A stretch of DNA of 64,000 nt from Acidimicrobiales bacterium. GTDB lineage: Bacteria; Actinomycetota; Acidimicrobiia; Acidimicrobiales; JAUJNH01. Below are positions 24,398-31,208 of this stretch, in pieces. The stretch lies in assembly GCA_030448245.1 (NCBI GenBank), contig JAUJNH010000010.1:1-64000 (forward strand), written 5' to 3'. Numbering within the stretch: position 1 is the first letter of the stretch; every line of letters starts with the position of its first letter. Under the pieces are notes generated by a model, which was not told the origin of the DNA, did no database searches, and saw nothing but the letters and a program-made list of their open reading frames with translations. The translations under genes were made by a program, and so were the position numbers.

Positions 24398-24835
24398 CTA
24401 CGCCGGCCTGGCCACCAGCTCGACCACGGGGATCTCCCGTTCGGTCTTCTTCTGGTAGGCGGCGTAGCCCCGGAAGGTGCGGGTCACCACCGGCCAGACC
24501 GCGGCCCGCTCCTCGGGCGAGAGCACCCGGGCCCGCATCGGCTCGCTGCGGCCGGCGCGCTCCACCGTCACGTCCGGGTTGGCCACCAGGTTCAGGTACC
24601 AGGCGGGGTGGCGCTCGTCGCCGCCCTTGCTGGCGACCACGTAGGTGTGGCCGTCGGCCTCGATGGCCGTCAGGGGAGCCCGCCTCAACCTGCCGGTCTT
24701 GCGACCGGTGGTCGTGAGGACCAGCACCGGCATCCCGGCGACCCGGCCGCCGACCCGCCCGCCGCTGAGCCGGAGGATCAGGGGGTGGATCAGCTTGCTC
24801 GCCTTGAACAGCTCTTCCTTCACGTCGATGGCCAC
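24398..24835 (-). CDS. Ddn/PNPOx-type F420-dependent quinone reductase family protein
   Basis: This protein of about 145 residues starts at a GTG (24835). Key motifs are PVLVLTTTGRKTGRLRRAPL, TYVVASKGGDERHPAWYLNL and NPDVTVERAG, followed by AYQKKTEREIPVVEL. This is the deazaflavin-dependent nitroreductase (Ddn) family with a split-barrel flavin fold. Members reduce quinones or nitro compounds with F420H2, so the organism probably makes F420. The GRKTGRxR loop binds the cofactor phosphate. It ends 11 bp upstream of the SNF2 start on the same strand and may be the first gene of that transcript. Confidence 0.85.
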   Translation of the reverse strand: MAIDVKEELFKASKLIHPLILRLSGGRVGGRVAGMPVLVLTTTGRKTGRLRRAPLTAIEADGHTYVVASKGGDERHPAWYLNLVANPDVTVERAGRSEPMRARVLSPEERAAVWPVVTRTFRGYAAYQKKTEREIPVVELVARPA

Positions 24836-24887
24836 CAGGCCATCCTCGCCGGTTCCTTCCGGCTCCGCACGGGGAAAGGCAGGGTTC

Positions 24888-25025
24888 GTGGACGACCCGG
24901 TGAAGCCCGAGGACGAGCGGTCGCCTGACGCCGAGGAGCGAACGACCGAGGACGCGGCGGGGGCGCCGGCCGGCGACCGTGACCTCGACGACCTGCTCGA
25001 TGACCCCGATCCCGCCTCGGCCTGA
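24888..25025 (+). CDS. Possible small acidic protein
   Basis: A 45-codon frame starts at a GTG (24888) and encodes DDPVKPEDERSPDAEERTTE and DRDLDDLLDDPDPASA. The composition is extremely acidic, with a repeated DLDDLL/DDPDP end, and third positions are GC-rich as in real genes. It is divergent from the Ddn-type gene. The size and lack of a recognised family leave it unproven. Confidence 0.35.
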   Translation: MDDPVKPEDERSPDAEERTTEDAAGAPAGDRDLDDLLDDPDPASA

Positions 25026-25101
25026 GAGCATTCCGGCGAGGAACACCCGCGCCTCCGGGATCGTTGTTCGCAGTGCAACCGTCGTCGAGAGAGGGTCCTC
25101 A

Positions 25102-25617
25102 ATGGCCATACAGCGCCTTAACCACGCCGTGCTCTACGTGTCGGACCTGACCCGCAGCGTCGCCTTCTACACCGACGTCCTCGGCTTCCGGGTCAAGACG
25201 GACCTGGGCCGGGCCGCCTTTTTGCATGCGGCCGGCAGCACCAACGACCACGACCTCGGCCTGTTCGAGGTGGGTGCCGGCGCTGGCCCCTCCCAGGCCG
25301 GCCGCACCACCGTCGGCCTCTACCACCTGGCGTGGGAGGTCGACACCCTGGCCGAGCTCCAGCGCATCGGCGCCGCGCTCTCGACGGCCGGCTCCCTCGT
25401 GGGCGCCACCGACCACACCACCACCAAGGCCCTCTACGGCCGGGACCCCGACGGCATCGAGTTCGAGGTGTGCTGGCTGCTTCCGGCCGACCTCCTCGAC
25501 ACCGTCGACCCGGACCAGGCCATGGCGCTGCGGCCGCTCGACCTCGACGGGGAGATCGGCCGCTACGGCCCCGACACCAAGGGCGGCGTCGGGATCTCCT
25601 CGCCGGTCCCTGCCTGA
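25102..25617 (+). CDS. VOC/glyoxalase-fold dioxygenase family protein
   Basis: This 171-residue protein starts MAIQRLNHAVLYVSDLTRSV. The VOC (vicinal oxygen chelate) fold is seen in two beta-alpha-beta-beta-beta units: RLNHAVLYVSD...FYTDVLGF and GLYHLAWEVDTLAEL...YGRDPDGIEFEVCW. Candidate metal ligands are the His in LNHAV, the His in LYHLAWEV and the Glu in GIEFEV. The layout fits extradiol dioxygenase-like or catechol-2,3-dioxygenase-like proteins of this length. The substrate is unknown. It stands alone with a short gap to the next gene. Confidence 0.82.
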   Translation: MAIQRLNHAVLYVSDLTRSVAFYTDVLGFRVKTDLGRAAFLHAAGSTNDHDLGLFEVGAGAGPSQAGRTTVGLYHLAWEVDTLAELQRIGAALSTAGSLVGATDHTTTKALYGRDPDGIEFEVCWLLPADLLDTVDPDQAMALRPLDLDGEIGRYGPDTKGGVGISSPVPA

Positions 25618-25619
25618 GG

Positions 25620-25718
25620 TCACACGCCCTTGTAGTTGAGGACCTGCGAGAGGGTGTGCTCGACCTCGACCAGGTCGGACCAGGTCATGGGCCCAGTCCG
25701 CTCGCTCACCTTCTCCAT
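25620..25718 (-). CDS. Possible 32-residue small protein
   Basis: A short minus-strand frame encodes MEKVSERTGPMTWSDLVEVE followed by HTLSQVLNYKGV. Its composition (balanced Glu, Val, Ser, a Trp, a Tyr) is unlike the Arg/Pro/Ala-rich shadow frames around it, which argues for genuine coding. It ends 2 bp from the glyoxalase-fold gene and is divergent from rarD. No family was recognised. It could be the surviving C-terminus of a larger lost gene. Confidence 0.35.
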   Translation of the reverse strand: MEKVSERTGPMTWSDLVEVEHTLSQVLNYKGV

Positions 25719-25790
25719 GGCGTCGATGGTGCGCGCGTGGGCGCCGGAGGTCAAACGGCTTGCCTCCGCGGCGCCGCGCCTAGGTTTCGG

Positions 25791-26762
25791 ATGGTGTCCG
25801 CCGTGGCGCCCCACCCGAGACGCGCCGGGGCCGACCCGGCTGCCCGCCGGGTCGGGGTGGCTTCCGGCGTCGCCGCCTACGCCATGTGGGGCGTGTTCCC
25901 CCTCGTCTTCCGGCTCCTGCGCTCGGTGAAGCCGATCGAGATCCTGCTCCACCGGGTGGTCTGGTCGTTCGTCGTCGTGGGGGTGCTGCTGGCCGTCCAG
26001 CGCCAGTGGGCGTGGACGGGCCCGCTGCGCACCGACCGGCGCCGCCTGGCCCGCCTGGGGCTGGCCGGGACGCTGGTGGCTGCCAACTGGCTGGCCTACA
26101 TCTGGGCCGTGAACAGCGAGCGGGTGGTCGAGGCGGCCCTCGGCTACTACATCAACCCGCTGATCACCGTCGCCCTGGGCGTGCTGGTGCTGGACGAGCG
26201 GCTGCGTCACCTCCAGGTGGTCTCGCTCTGCCTCGGCGCCGCCTCCGTCGTGGTCCTGACGCTGGCCTACGGGAGGCTGCCGTGGGTGGCCCTCGTCCTG
26301 GCCACCACCTTCGCCGCGTACGGCTTCCTGAAGAAGAAGGCAGGGATCGGCGCCGCCCCGTCGCTGGCCGTGGAGACGGCCGCGCTGCTGCCGGCAGCCC
26401 TGGTGGGCGTGGCGGTCCTGCAGGTGCAGGGTGAAGCCGCCTTCCTCCACGGCAGCCCTGGCCGTGACGCCCTGCTCGTGGCGCTGGGCCTCATCACGGC
26501 GGTGCCCCTCCTGGCCTTTGGCGCCGCCGCCAGCCGCATCCCGCTCTCCCTGCTCGGGCTCCTCCAGTACCTCACCCCCACCCTGCAGCTGCTGTGCGGG
26601 GTGGTGATCCTCGGGGAGCCGCTCCCCCCGGCGCGCCTGGCCGGGTTCGTCCTCGTCTGGGGGGCTCTGGCCGTGCTCTCGGTCGACGCCCTCCGTGACA
26701 GCGGCGCCCGCCGCGCCGCAGCCGATCCGACGTCGACGTTGGGAGCCGAGGGCGTGGTCTGA
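25791..26762 (+). CDS. rarD: RarD-type EamA transporter
   Basis: This 323-residue protein starts ATG-GTG at 25791. It has ten hydrophobic helices in two EamA halves. Diagnostic RarD features are GVASGVAAYAMWGVFPLVF, EILLHRVVWSF, NWLAYIWAVNSERVVEAALGYYINPLITVALG and GLLQYLTPTLQLLCGV. It is an inner-membrane drug/metabolite permease. RarD was named for a chloramphenicol-sensitivity phenotype but its substrate is not established. The lipoprotein gene follows after 52 bp on the same strand. Confidence 0.9.
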   Translation: MVSAVAPHPRRAGADPAARRVGVASGVAAYAMWGVFPLVFRLLRSVKPIEILLHRVVWSFVVVGVLLAVQRQWAWTGPLRTDRRRLARLGLAGTLVAANWLAYIWAVNSERVVEAALGYYINPLITVALGVLVLDERLRHLQVVSLCLGAASVVVLTLAYGRLPWVALVLATTFAAYGFLKKKAGIGAAPSLAVETAALLPAALVGVAVLQVQGEAAFLHGSPGRDALLVALGLITAVPLLAFGAAASRIPLSLLGLLQYLTPTLQLLCGVVILGEPLPPARLAGFVLVWGALAVLSVDALRDSGARRAAADPTSTLGAEGVV

Positions 26763-26814
26763 CCAGCGCGCCGGTGGCCGACGCGCGGCAGGACCTGTTC
26801 GTAGCATTGACCTC

Positions 26815-28467
26815 GTGACGCGCCGACAGAGCCCTGCGGGCCACCGCCTCCCCCGGCTGCTGGCGGCCGTCCTCATGGTCCTCGGGCTGTCGGGCTGCTT
26901 CAAGGCCAGCCAGGACGTGAAGGTGAAGGCCGACGGGACGGGGACGGTGGTGCTCCACGTCGAGCTCGACAAGCGGGCGCTGGCGGCCGTGGCCCGCAGC
27001 TTCGGTGGAAGCCCGCCCGATCTCGGGGCGGCACAGTTCCAGCTGGTCGACCGGACGTTCCCCGACGGAACCAGGGTTCGCACGGGCGACGACGCCGAGC
27101 GCTCCGTGCTCGACGCGTCCTTCGACTTCGACGGCTCCGACGACTACCTGCGGAAGATGGAGCAGATCAACGAGGCCATCGCCCCCGGTTCCGACGAGCC
27201 GACGCCGTCCGGATCGCTCGAGGTGCGTCGTGTCGGCGAGCAGCTGGAGGTTGCCCTCGATCTCGGCGACGGCCGCGAGGACCTCGATGCCTTCGACCTC
27301 GGTCGACTGATCGGCGTCCTCTCCGCCGACACCCGGCCTTCGGCCACGGTCACCATCACCATGCCCGGGCCGATCCTGGCCACCAACGGCACGGCGACGG
27401 GTCGCACGGCCACCTGGGACCTTCTCGCCAGCGGCGCGCCCTCGACCCTCACCGTGTCGTCCGACATCGCCCGAGCCGGTCTTCCTGGGTGGGTCGTGCC
27501 AGCGGCCGCCGGGCTCATGCTGGCCCTCATCCTCGGCATCGTCGGCGTCCTGCTCAGCCGGCGGGCCCAGCGGCCGGGCGAGGCGGTGGTCCCCGTCCAG
27601 CCCGCTCCGGCGCAACCTGCCCCCCTTCCCGGTACGTTCTTCCCGGCGCCCCCGCCGGGGCCTCCGCCTGCCGGGCCCACCGACCGGCCGCTGGAGCCCC
27701 AACCGAGCGCGCAGCCCGGCACGCTCGTCCCGGCCAGGCCCCCGGGCTGGCCGTCCCGCGGTCCAGAGGACGTCCCCACCCCGCCTCCCTGGGCGCCGCA
27801 GCCCCAGCCGTGGGCGGCGACCGAACCGGTCGACCCGGCGCCGACCGGGGCCGAGGCCGCTCCTCCGCCGGTCCCGGCCTGGCCCGGCGTCGACCCCGTT
27901 CCGCCGCCGGTCCCGGCCTGGCCCGGCGTCGACCCCGCCCCGCCGGCCCCGGTGTCATCCCAGGCCGGCAGCGACGCCGGTCCGCGGCCGGTGCCATCCC
28001 GTCCCGGCGCCGACCCGCCTCCGCCGGCTCCGGCGCCACCACCCGGTCCCGTCGAGGATGGACCCCACCCGCCGGGGCCGATCTGGCAGTCCCGACCGCC
28101 CGGTCCGCCGTCCTCGGCAGGAGCCGCGCCGCCTGCCGACCCGCGGCCGTGGCGGGTCTCGCCCGAGGCCGCCGCACACGAGGCGACCGCCGGGCCTCCT
28201 GCCCCCGAAGCGGCAACACCGAAGCCACTGACCCCGGGGCCGGTCACGCCAGAGCGGGCCGGCTCCGCCGCGCCCGTGCCGGCGCCCGAGGCTTCGGCGC
28301 CGGCCGAGCCCGCACGGCCGGACTCGCAGAGGTCGACGCCTGCGGCATCTCCGGACGAAGCCGCCGCCGTTGCCACGGGACCTGCGGCCGGTTGGTACCC
28401 CGACCCCGCCGGTGGCGGGGGTGTCCGCTACTGGGACGGCGCCAGCTGGACGCACCACACCCACTGA
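26815..28467 (+). CDS. LppM-like lipoprotein with Pro-rich linker and C-terminal DUF2510
   Basis: This protein of about 550 residues starts at a GTG (26815). A lipoprotein signal ends at LGLSGCFKAS. Residues about 25-215 form an LppM-like domain (SQDVKVKADGTGTVVLHVEL, TVTITMPGPILATNG), followed by one transmembrane helix (GWVVPAAAGLMLALILGIVG). A 300-residue low-complexity tail rich in Pro and Ala contains tandem VPAWPGVDP units. It ends in DUF2510 (AAGWYPDPAGGGGVRYWDGASWT). LppM in mycobacteria affects phagosome trafficking and has no known enzymatic role. If the helix spans the membrane, the DUF2510 end would be cytoplasmic. Confidence 0.72.
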   Translation: MTRRQSPAGHRLPRLLAAVLMVLGLSGCFKASQDVKVKADGTGTVVLHVELDKRALAAVARSFGGSPPDLGAAQFQLVDRTFPDGTRVRTGDDAERSVLDASFDFDGSDDYLRKMEQINEAIAPGSDEPTPSGSLEVRRVGEQLEVALDLGDGREDLDAFDLGRLIGVLSADTRPSATVTITMPGPILATNGTATGRTATWDLLASGAPSTLTVSSDIARAGLPGWVVPAAAGLMLALILGIVGVLLSRRAQRPGEAVVPVQPAPAQPAPLPGTFFPAPPPGPPPAGPTDRPLEPQPSAQPGTLVPARPPGWPSRGPEDVPTPPPWAPQPQPWAATEPVDPAPTGAEAAPPPVPAWPGVDPVPPPVPAWPGVDPAPPAPVSSQAGSDAGPRPVPSRPGADPPPPAPAPPPGPVEDGPHPPGPIWQSRPPGPPSSAGAAPPADPRPWRVSPEAAAHEATAGPPAPEAATPKPLTPGPVTPERAGSAAPVPAPEASAPAEPARPDSQRSTPAASPDEAAAVATGPAAGWYPDPAGGGGVRYWDGASWTHHTH

Positions 28468-28504
28468 GCCAGATTTCCTCCCGGTGCAAGGCGCCGGCCT
28501 CACC

Positions 28505-29575
28505 TCAGGGGAGCGGCGCCACCGGCATGTCGAACCAGGTCCGCTTGCCGGTCTCCGTCGTCATGCTGCCCCAGCTCCGAGCCTGATCCTCGATCAGGGC
28601 GATGCCGCGCCCGCCCAGGTCGTCCTCCGACGGCTCGCGGCGCTCGGGCAGCTGGTGCGAGCCGTCGTGCACGGCGACCCGCACGAGGTCGCCGACGTAG
28701 GCGATCGTGGCCGTGGCTGCGGTGTCGGTGTGGACGAGGGTTGGTGGCCAGCTCGGTCGTGAGGAGGCTGAGGGTGTCACCGTCGATCCGCTCGGCGAGG
28801 CGCCAGCTGTGCACCAACCGGTCGAGCACACCCCGCAGGTCCTTCAGCCGCGAGAGATCGCGGTGCAGGCGGAAGGTGGCCCGCCGTGGTGGGCTCGGTG
28901 CCCGCTGCCAGCGCTCCGGCTCGCGATCGCCGAGCGGGTAGCCGGGCAGGACCAGGTCGGCCTCGGGAACGCCCGTCGCCGCCGCCACCCAGCCGGCGCC
29001 GGCGCCGGCCACCGACGCTGGTACGGAGAGCGAGGCCACCACCGACCCTCCCGACCAGCCACCGATGACATCGACCAGGCCCAGCGCGCCCTCGCCCACA
29101 TGGTCGAGGAGACGCTCGGCGAGCGGGTCCACCGCCGCCTCGCTCAGATCGACCGTCCTGGCGTCGGGTCGGTGGACGACGGCCACGGCGTCGCCCGGAC
29201 CGAGGCCGAAGCGTCCTCGGGCCAGGGGCGGTCGTGGTCGACGACGACGTCGCCGCGCTCGTCCACCCATCCCGCCCGCCGCACCACGATCGGCCGCAGG
29301 TCACCGCTGCAGGCCACGGTCACCCATGCCCCACAGACGTCCAGCTCGACCCGGGCCACGAACCCGCTCTCCCCGCCGCCCGCGCTGGCGGCCACCTCTC
29401 CCGGGTCGGTGCCCCCGTGGAGCGGACCCCGCAGGGCGACCGCTGGGTCGCACAGCCCGAGCAGCCATTGGTTGTCTCCCGTGCGCACCACGTGCGACAC
29501 GATCTCCGAGCCGGGGAGGACGCCGTCGAGCCCCGGCACCGGCGGCGCCCTGCCTGCGCTCGCGCTCATCGGCAT
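28505..29575 (-). pseudogene. PP2C phosphatase-HATPase fusion regulator, two frameshifts
   Basis: Three frames carry consecutive parts. The first (from 29575) is a SpoIIE-like PP2C domain: GSEIVSHVVRTGDNQWLLGL, VTVACSGDLRPIVVRR and DHDRPWP. Near 29220 the frame changes and continues RFGLGPGDAVAVVH with a linker and TFRLHRDLSRLKDLRGVLD, then TTELATN. Near 28740 the frame changes again to LVHTDTAATATIAYVG and DDLGGRGIALIEDQA, an anti-sigma HATPase with N and G boxes, ending at 28505. Adding one and two bases gives a clean 358-codon gene. In actinobacteria such fusions act in partner-switching control of sigma factors. The DxG metal motifs of the PP2C part are poorly kept. Confidence 0.6.
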
Positions 29576-29739
29576 GGGGGCGGCTCAAGGAGCCGCGCCG
29601 CCGGCCACGGCGACTGGTTCCCTGGCCGAGGGATGCCGGCCGGCACGCACGCCAAGCCCTGAGCCCCGGGTTGCCGAGGGCCGATCACGCAGCCGAGGGT
29701 AGGGCCGGCTGCACGGGACGGGTGAACCGCACGTCGTCG

Positions 29740-30771
29740 TCAGGCGGCCAGCGGCGTGTGCTCGGCGGGCACCACCTCGTTCGGCGGCGGTGGGCCCGGC
29801 GGGGTGCCGTCACCGAAGGGCCGGCCGCCCAGGGCCTCCCGGCCGTGCGGCGTGAGCCATCCGGACAGGTCGGGTCCCAGCGGAACGATCCGCGTGGGGT
29901 TGATGTCTCGGTGGACCTCGTAGTAGTGCCGCTTGATGTGGTCGAAGTCGGTGGTGTCACCGAAGCCGGGCGTCTGGAACAGATCCCGGGCATAGGCCCA
30001 CAGCACCGGCATCTCGCTCAGCTTGTGCCGGTTGCACTTGAAGTGGCCGTGGTAGACGGCGTCGAAGCGGGCCAGCGTGGTGAAGAGGCGCACGTCGGCT
30101 TCGGTGATCGTGTCACCCACCAGGTAGCGCTGGTCCTCCAGGCGATCGGACAGCCAGTCCAGCCGGTCGAACAGGCGAGCGAAGGCCCTGTCGTAGGACT
30201 TCTGGCTGCCGGCGAAACCGCACCGGTACACGCCGTTGTTCACGTCGGTGAAGATCGGCTGCGCCACCTCGTCGATCTCGTCGCGCTTACCCTCGGGGTA
30301 GAGGTCGGGCGCTCCCCGACGATGGTGGTCGCGCCACTCGGTGGACAGGTCGAGGGTGATCTGCGGGAAGTCGTTGGTGACGACCTTGCCGGTGGGGATG
30401 TCGACGATCGCCGGCACCGTGATGCCCTTCTGGTAGTTCGGGTCGCGAGCGAGGAACGCCTCCTGGAGGCGCTCGATGCCGAGGACCGGGTCGCGCCCAC
30501 CAGGGTCGAGGTCGAAGGTCCAGCTGCGCTCGTCGTGGGTCGGGCCGGCGACGCCCATCGACAGCACCGGCTCGAGGCCCAGCAGCCGCCGCACGATGAT
30601 GGCCCGGTTCGCCCACGGGCAGGCCCGGGAGACCACGAGCCGGTACCGGCCGGGCTCCACCGGGAAGCCGTCCCGGCCGTCGGCGGTGATCCTTGTCTCG
30701 ATGTAGGCGGTGTCCCGTTGGAAGTCGCCCCCGCTGCTCACGTAGCTGCCATCGCGCTCGTCGTCGCTCAT
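29740..30771 (-). CDS. Xi-class glutathione S-transferase (glutathionyl-hydroquinone reductase family)
   Basis: This protein of about 343 residues starts at ATG 30771, with GGAAGGA 7 nt upstream. The thioredoxin-fold half contains YRLVVSRACPWANRAIIVRR, where the Cys of the CPWA motif is the Xi-class nucleophile. The partner motifs are TVPAIVDIPTGKVVTNDFPQ and the helical half QKSYDRAFARLFDRLDWLSD and YLVGDTITEADVRLF. The family reduces glutathionyl- or related thiol adducts of quinones. Actinobacteria usually lack glutathione, so mycothiol or another thiol may be the cofactor. It is divergent from the SelW-like gene, another thiol-redox protein, 53 bp away. Confidence 0.88.
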   Translation of the reverse strand: MSDDERDGSYVSSGGDFQRDTAYIETRITADGRDGFPVEPGRYRLVVSRACPWANRAIIVRRLLGLEPVLSMGVAGPTHDERSWTFDLDPGGRDPVLGIERLQEAFLARDPNYQKGITVPAIVDIPTGKVVTNDFPQITLDLSTEWRDHHRRGAPDLYPEGKRDEIDEVAQPIFTDVNNGVYRCGFAGSQKSYDRAFARLFDRLDWLSDRLEDQRYLVGDTITEADVRLFTTLARFDAVYHGHFKCNRHKLSEMPVLWAYARDLFQTPGFGDTTDFDHIKRHYYEVHRDINPTRIVPLGPDLSGWLTPHGREALGGRPFGDGTPPGPPPPNEVVPAEHTPLAA

Positions 30772-30824
30772 CGTCCGGTCCTTCCCGTCGCGGACGCCTT
30801 CCACCCGTCGTAGCGTCTGGCCTC

Positions 30825-31103
30825 GTGAGCAAGGAGCAGCGCTACCGCGTCGAGGTCACCTACTGCCTCCCCTGAAACTACCTACGTCGCGCCGTGCGCG
30901 TGGCCGACGACCTGCTGGGCGCCTACCAGCACAAGATCGACGAGCTGATCCTCCGCCCGGGCCCCCGCGGCATCTTCGACGTGACCATCAACGGCGACCT
31001 GATCTTCTCCAAGCACGCCTCCGGCCGCCACGCCCAGGAGGGCGAAGTCCTGAACCTCTTCAAGGAGATCATCGGCCCCGACATCCGCCCCTACGGCACC
31101 TGA
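30825..31103 (+). CDS. SelW-like (Rdx family) selenoprotein, in-frame TGA decoded as selenocysteine
   Basis: From the GTG at 30825 the frame reads SKEQRYRVEVTYCLP, then TGA (30873-30875), then NYLRRAVRVADDLLGAY without interruption to a stop at 31101-31103. This gives a 92-residue Rdx/SelW/SelT-fold protein. Non-Sec relatives have C-x-x-C-N-Y at this place, so TGA replaces the second Cys codon and gives CLPU. Conservation after the TGA is complete (LRPGPRGIFDVTINGDLIFS, SKHASGRHAQEG, IIGPDIRPYG). A SECIS-like stem-loop follows at 30885-30909. Rdx proteins are small thioredoxin-like redox proteins. A standard caller would start at 30894 and lose the active site. A plain nonsense mutation is the alternative. 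Confidence 0.82.
30885..30909 (+). promoter_or_regulatory. Candidate bacterial SECIS element
   Basis: CGTCG (30885-30889) pairs with CGACG (30905-30909), and GCC (30891-30893) with GGC (30902-30904), with C30890 bulged. This gives eight base pairs and an eight-nucleotide loop, GTGCGCGT, that begins with G. The loop starts 18 nt after the TGA, within the 16-37 nt window described for bacterial SECIS elements. The leucine codon CTA just before it is rare for so GC-rich a gene, though it precedes the stem. Confidence 0.65.
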
Positions 31104-31208
31104 GGGTGCCCGGGTGGCTCGAGCGGTCAACTGCGCCGTCGCCGTCGAGAGCAGTCGCTGGCCCTCAGGCCCTCGTACCGAACTGGTCATCGGGCCGAGA
31201 CCCGTGGA

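Noticed and set aside
21340-24717. Plus-strand 1125-codon open frame over the helicase
   Set aside because: Composition is Arg/Gly/His/Gln-rich and motif-free, and the opposite strand encodes a complete SNF2 helicase.
30873-30875. TGA as an ordinary nonsense mutation of the SelW-like gene
   Set aside because: The downstream frame is fully conserved, the TGA sits exactly at the Sec position of the family and a SECIS-like stem follows at the right distance. Retained as the alternative to be excluded.
31104-31160. Sequence resembling a tRNA D-arm (GGGTGGCTCGAGCGGTCAA) after the selenoprotein gene
   Set aside because: No acceptor stem, anticodon stem or TPsiC arm pairs around it, so it is not a tRNA-Sec or tRNA-Ser. 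Kept only as chance similarity.
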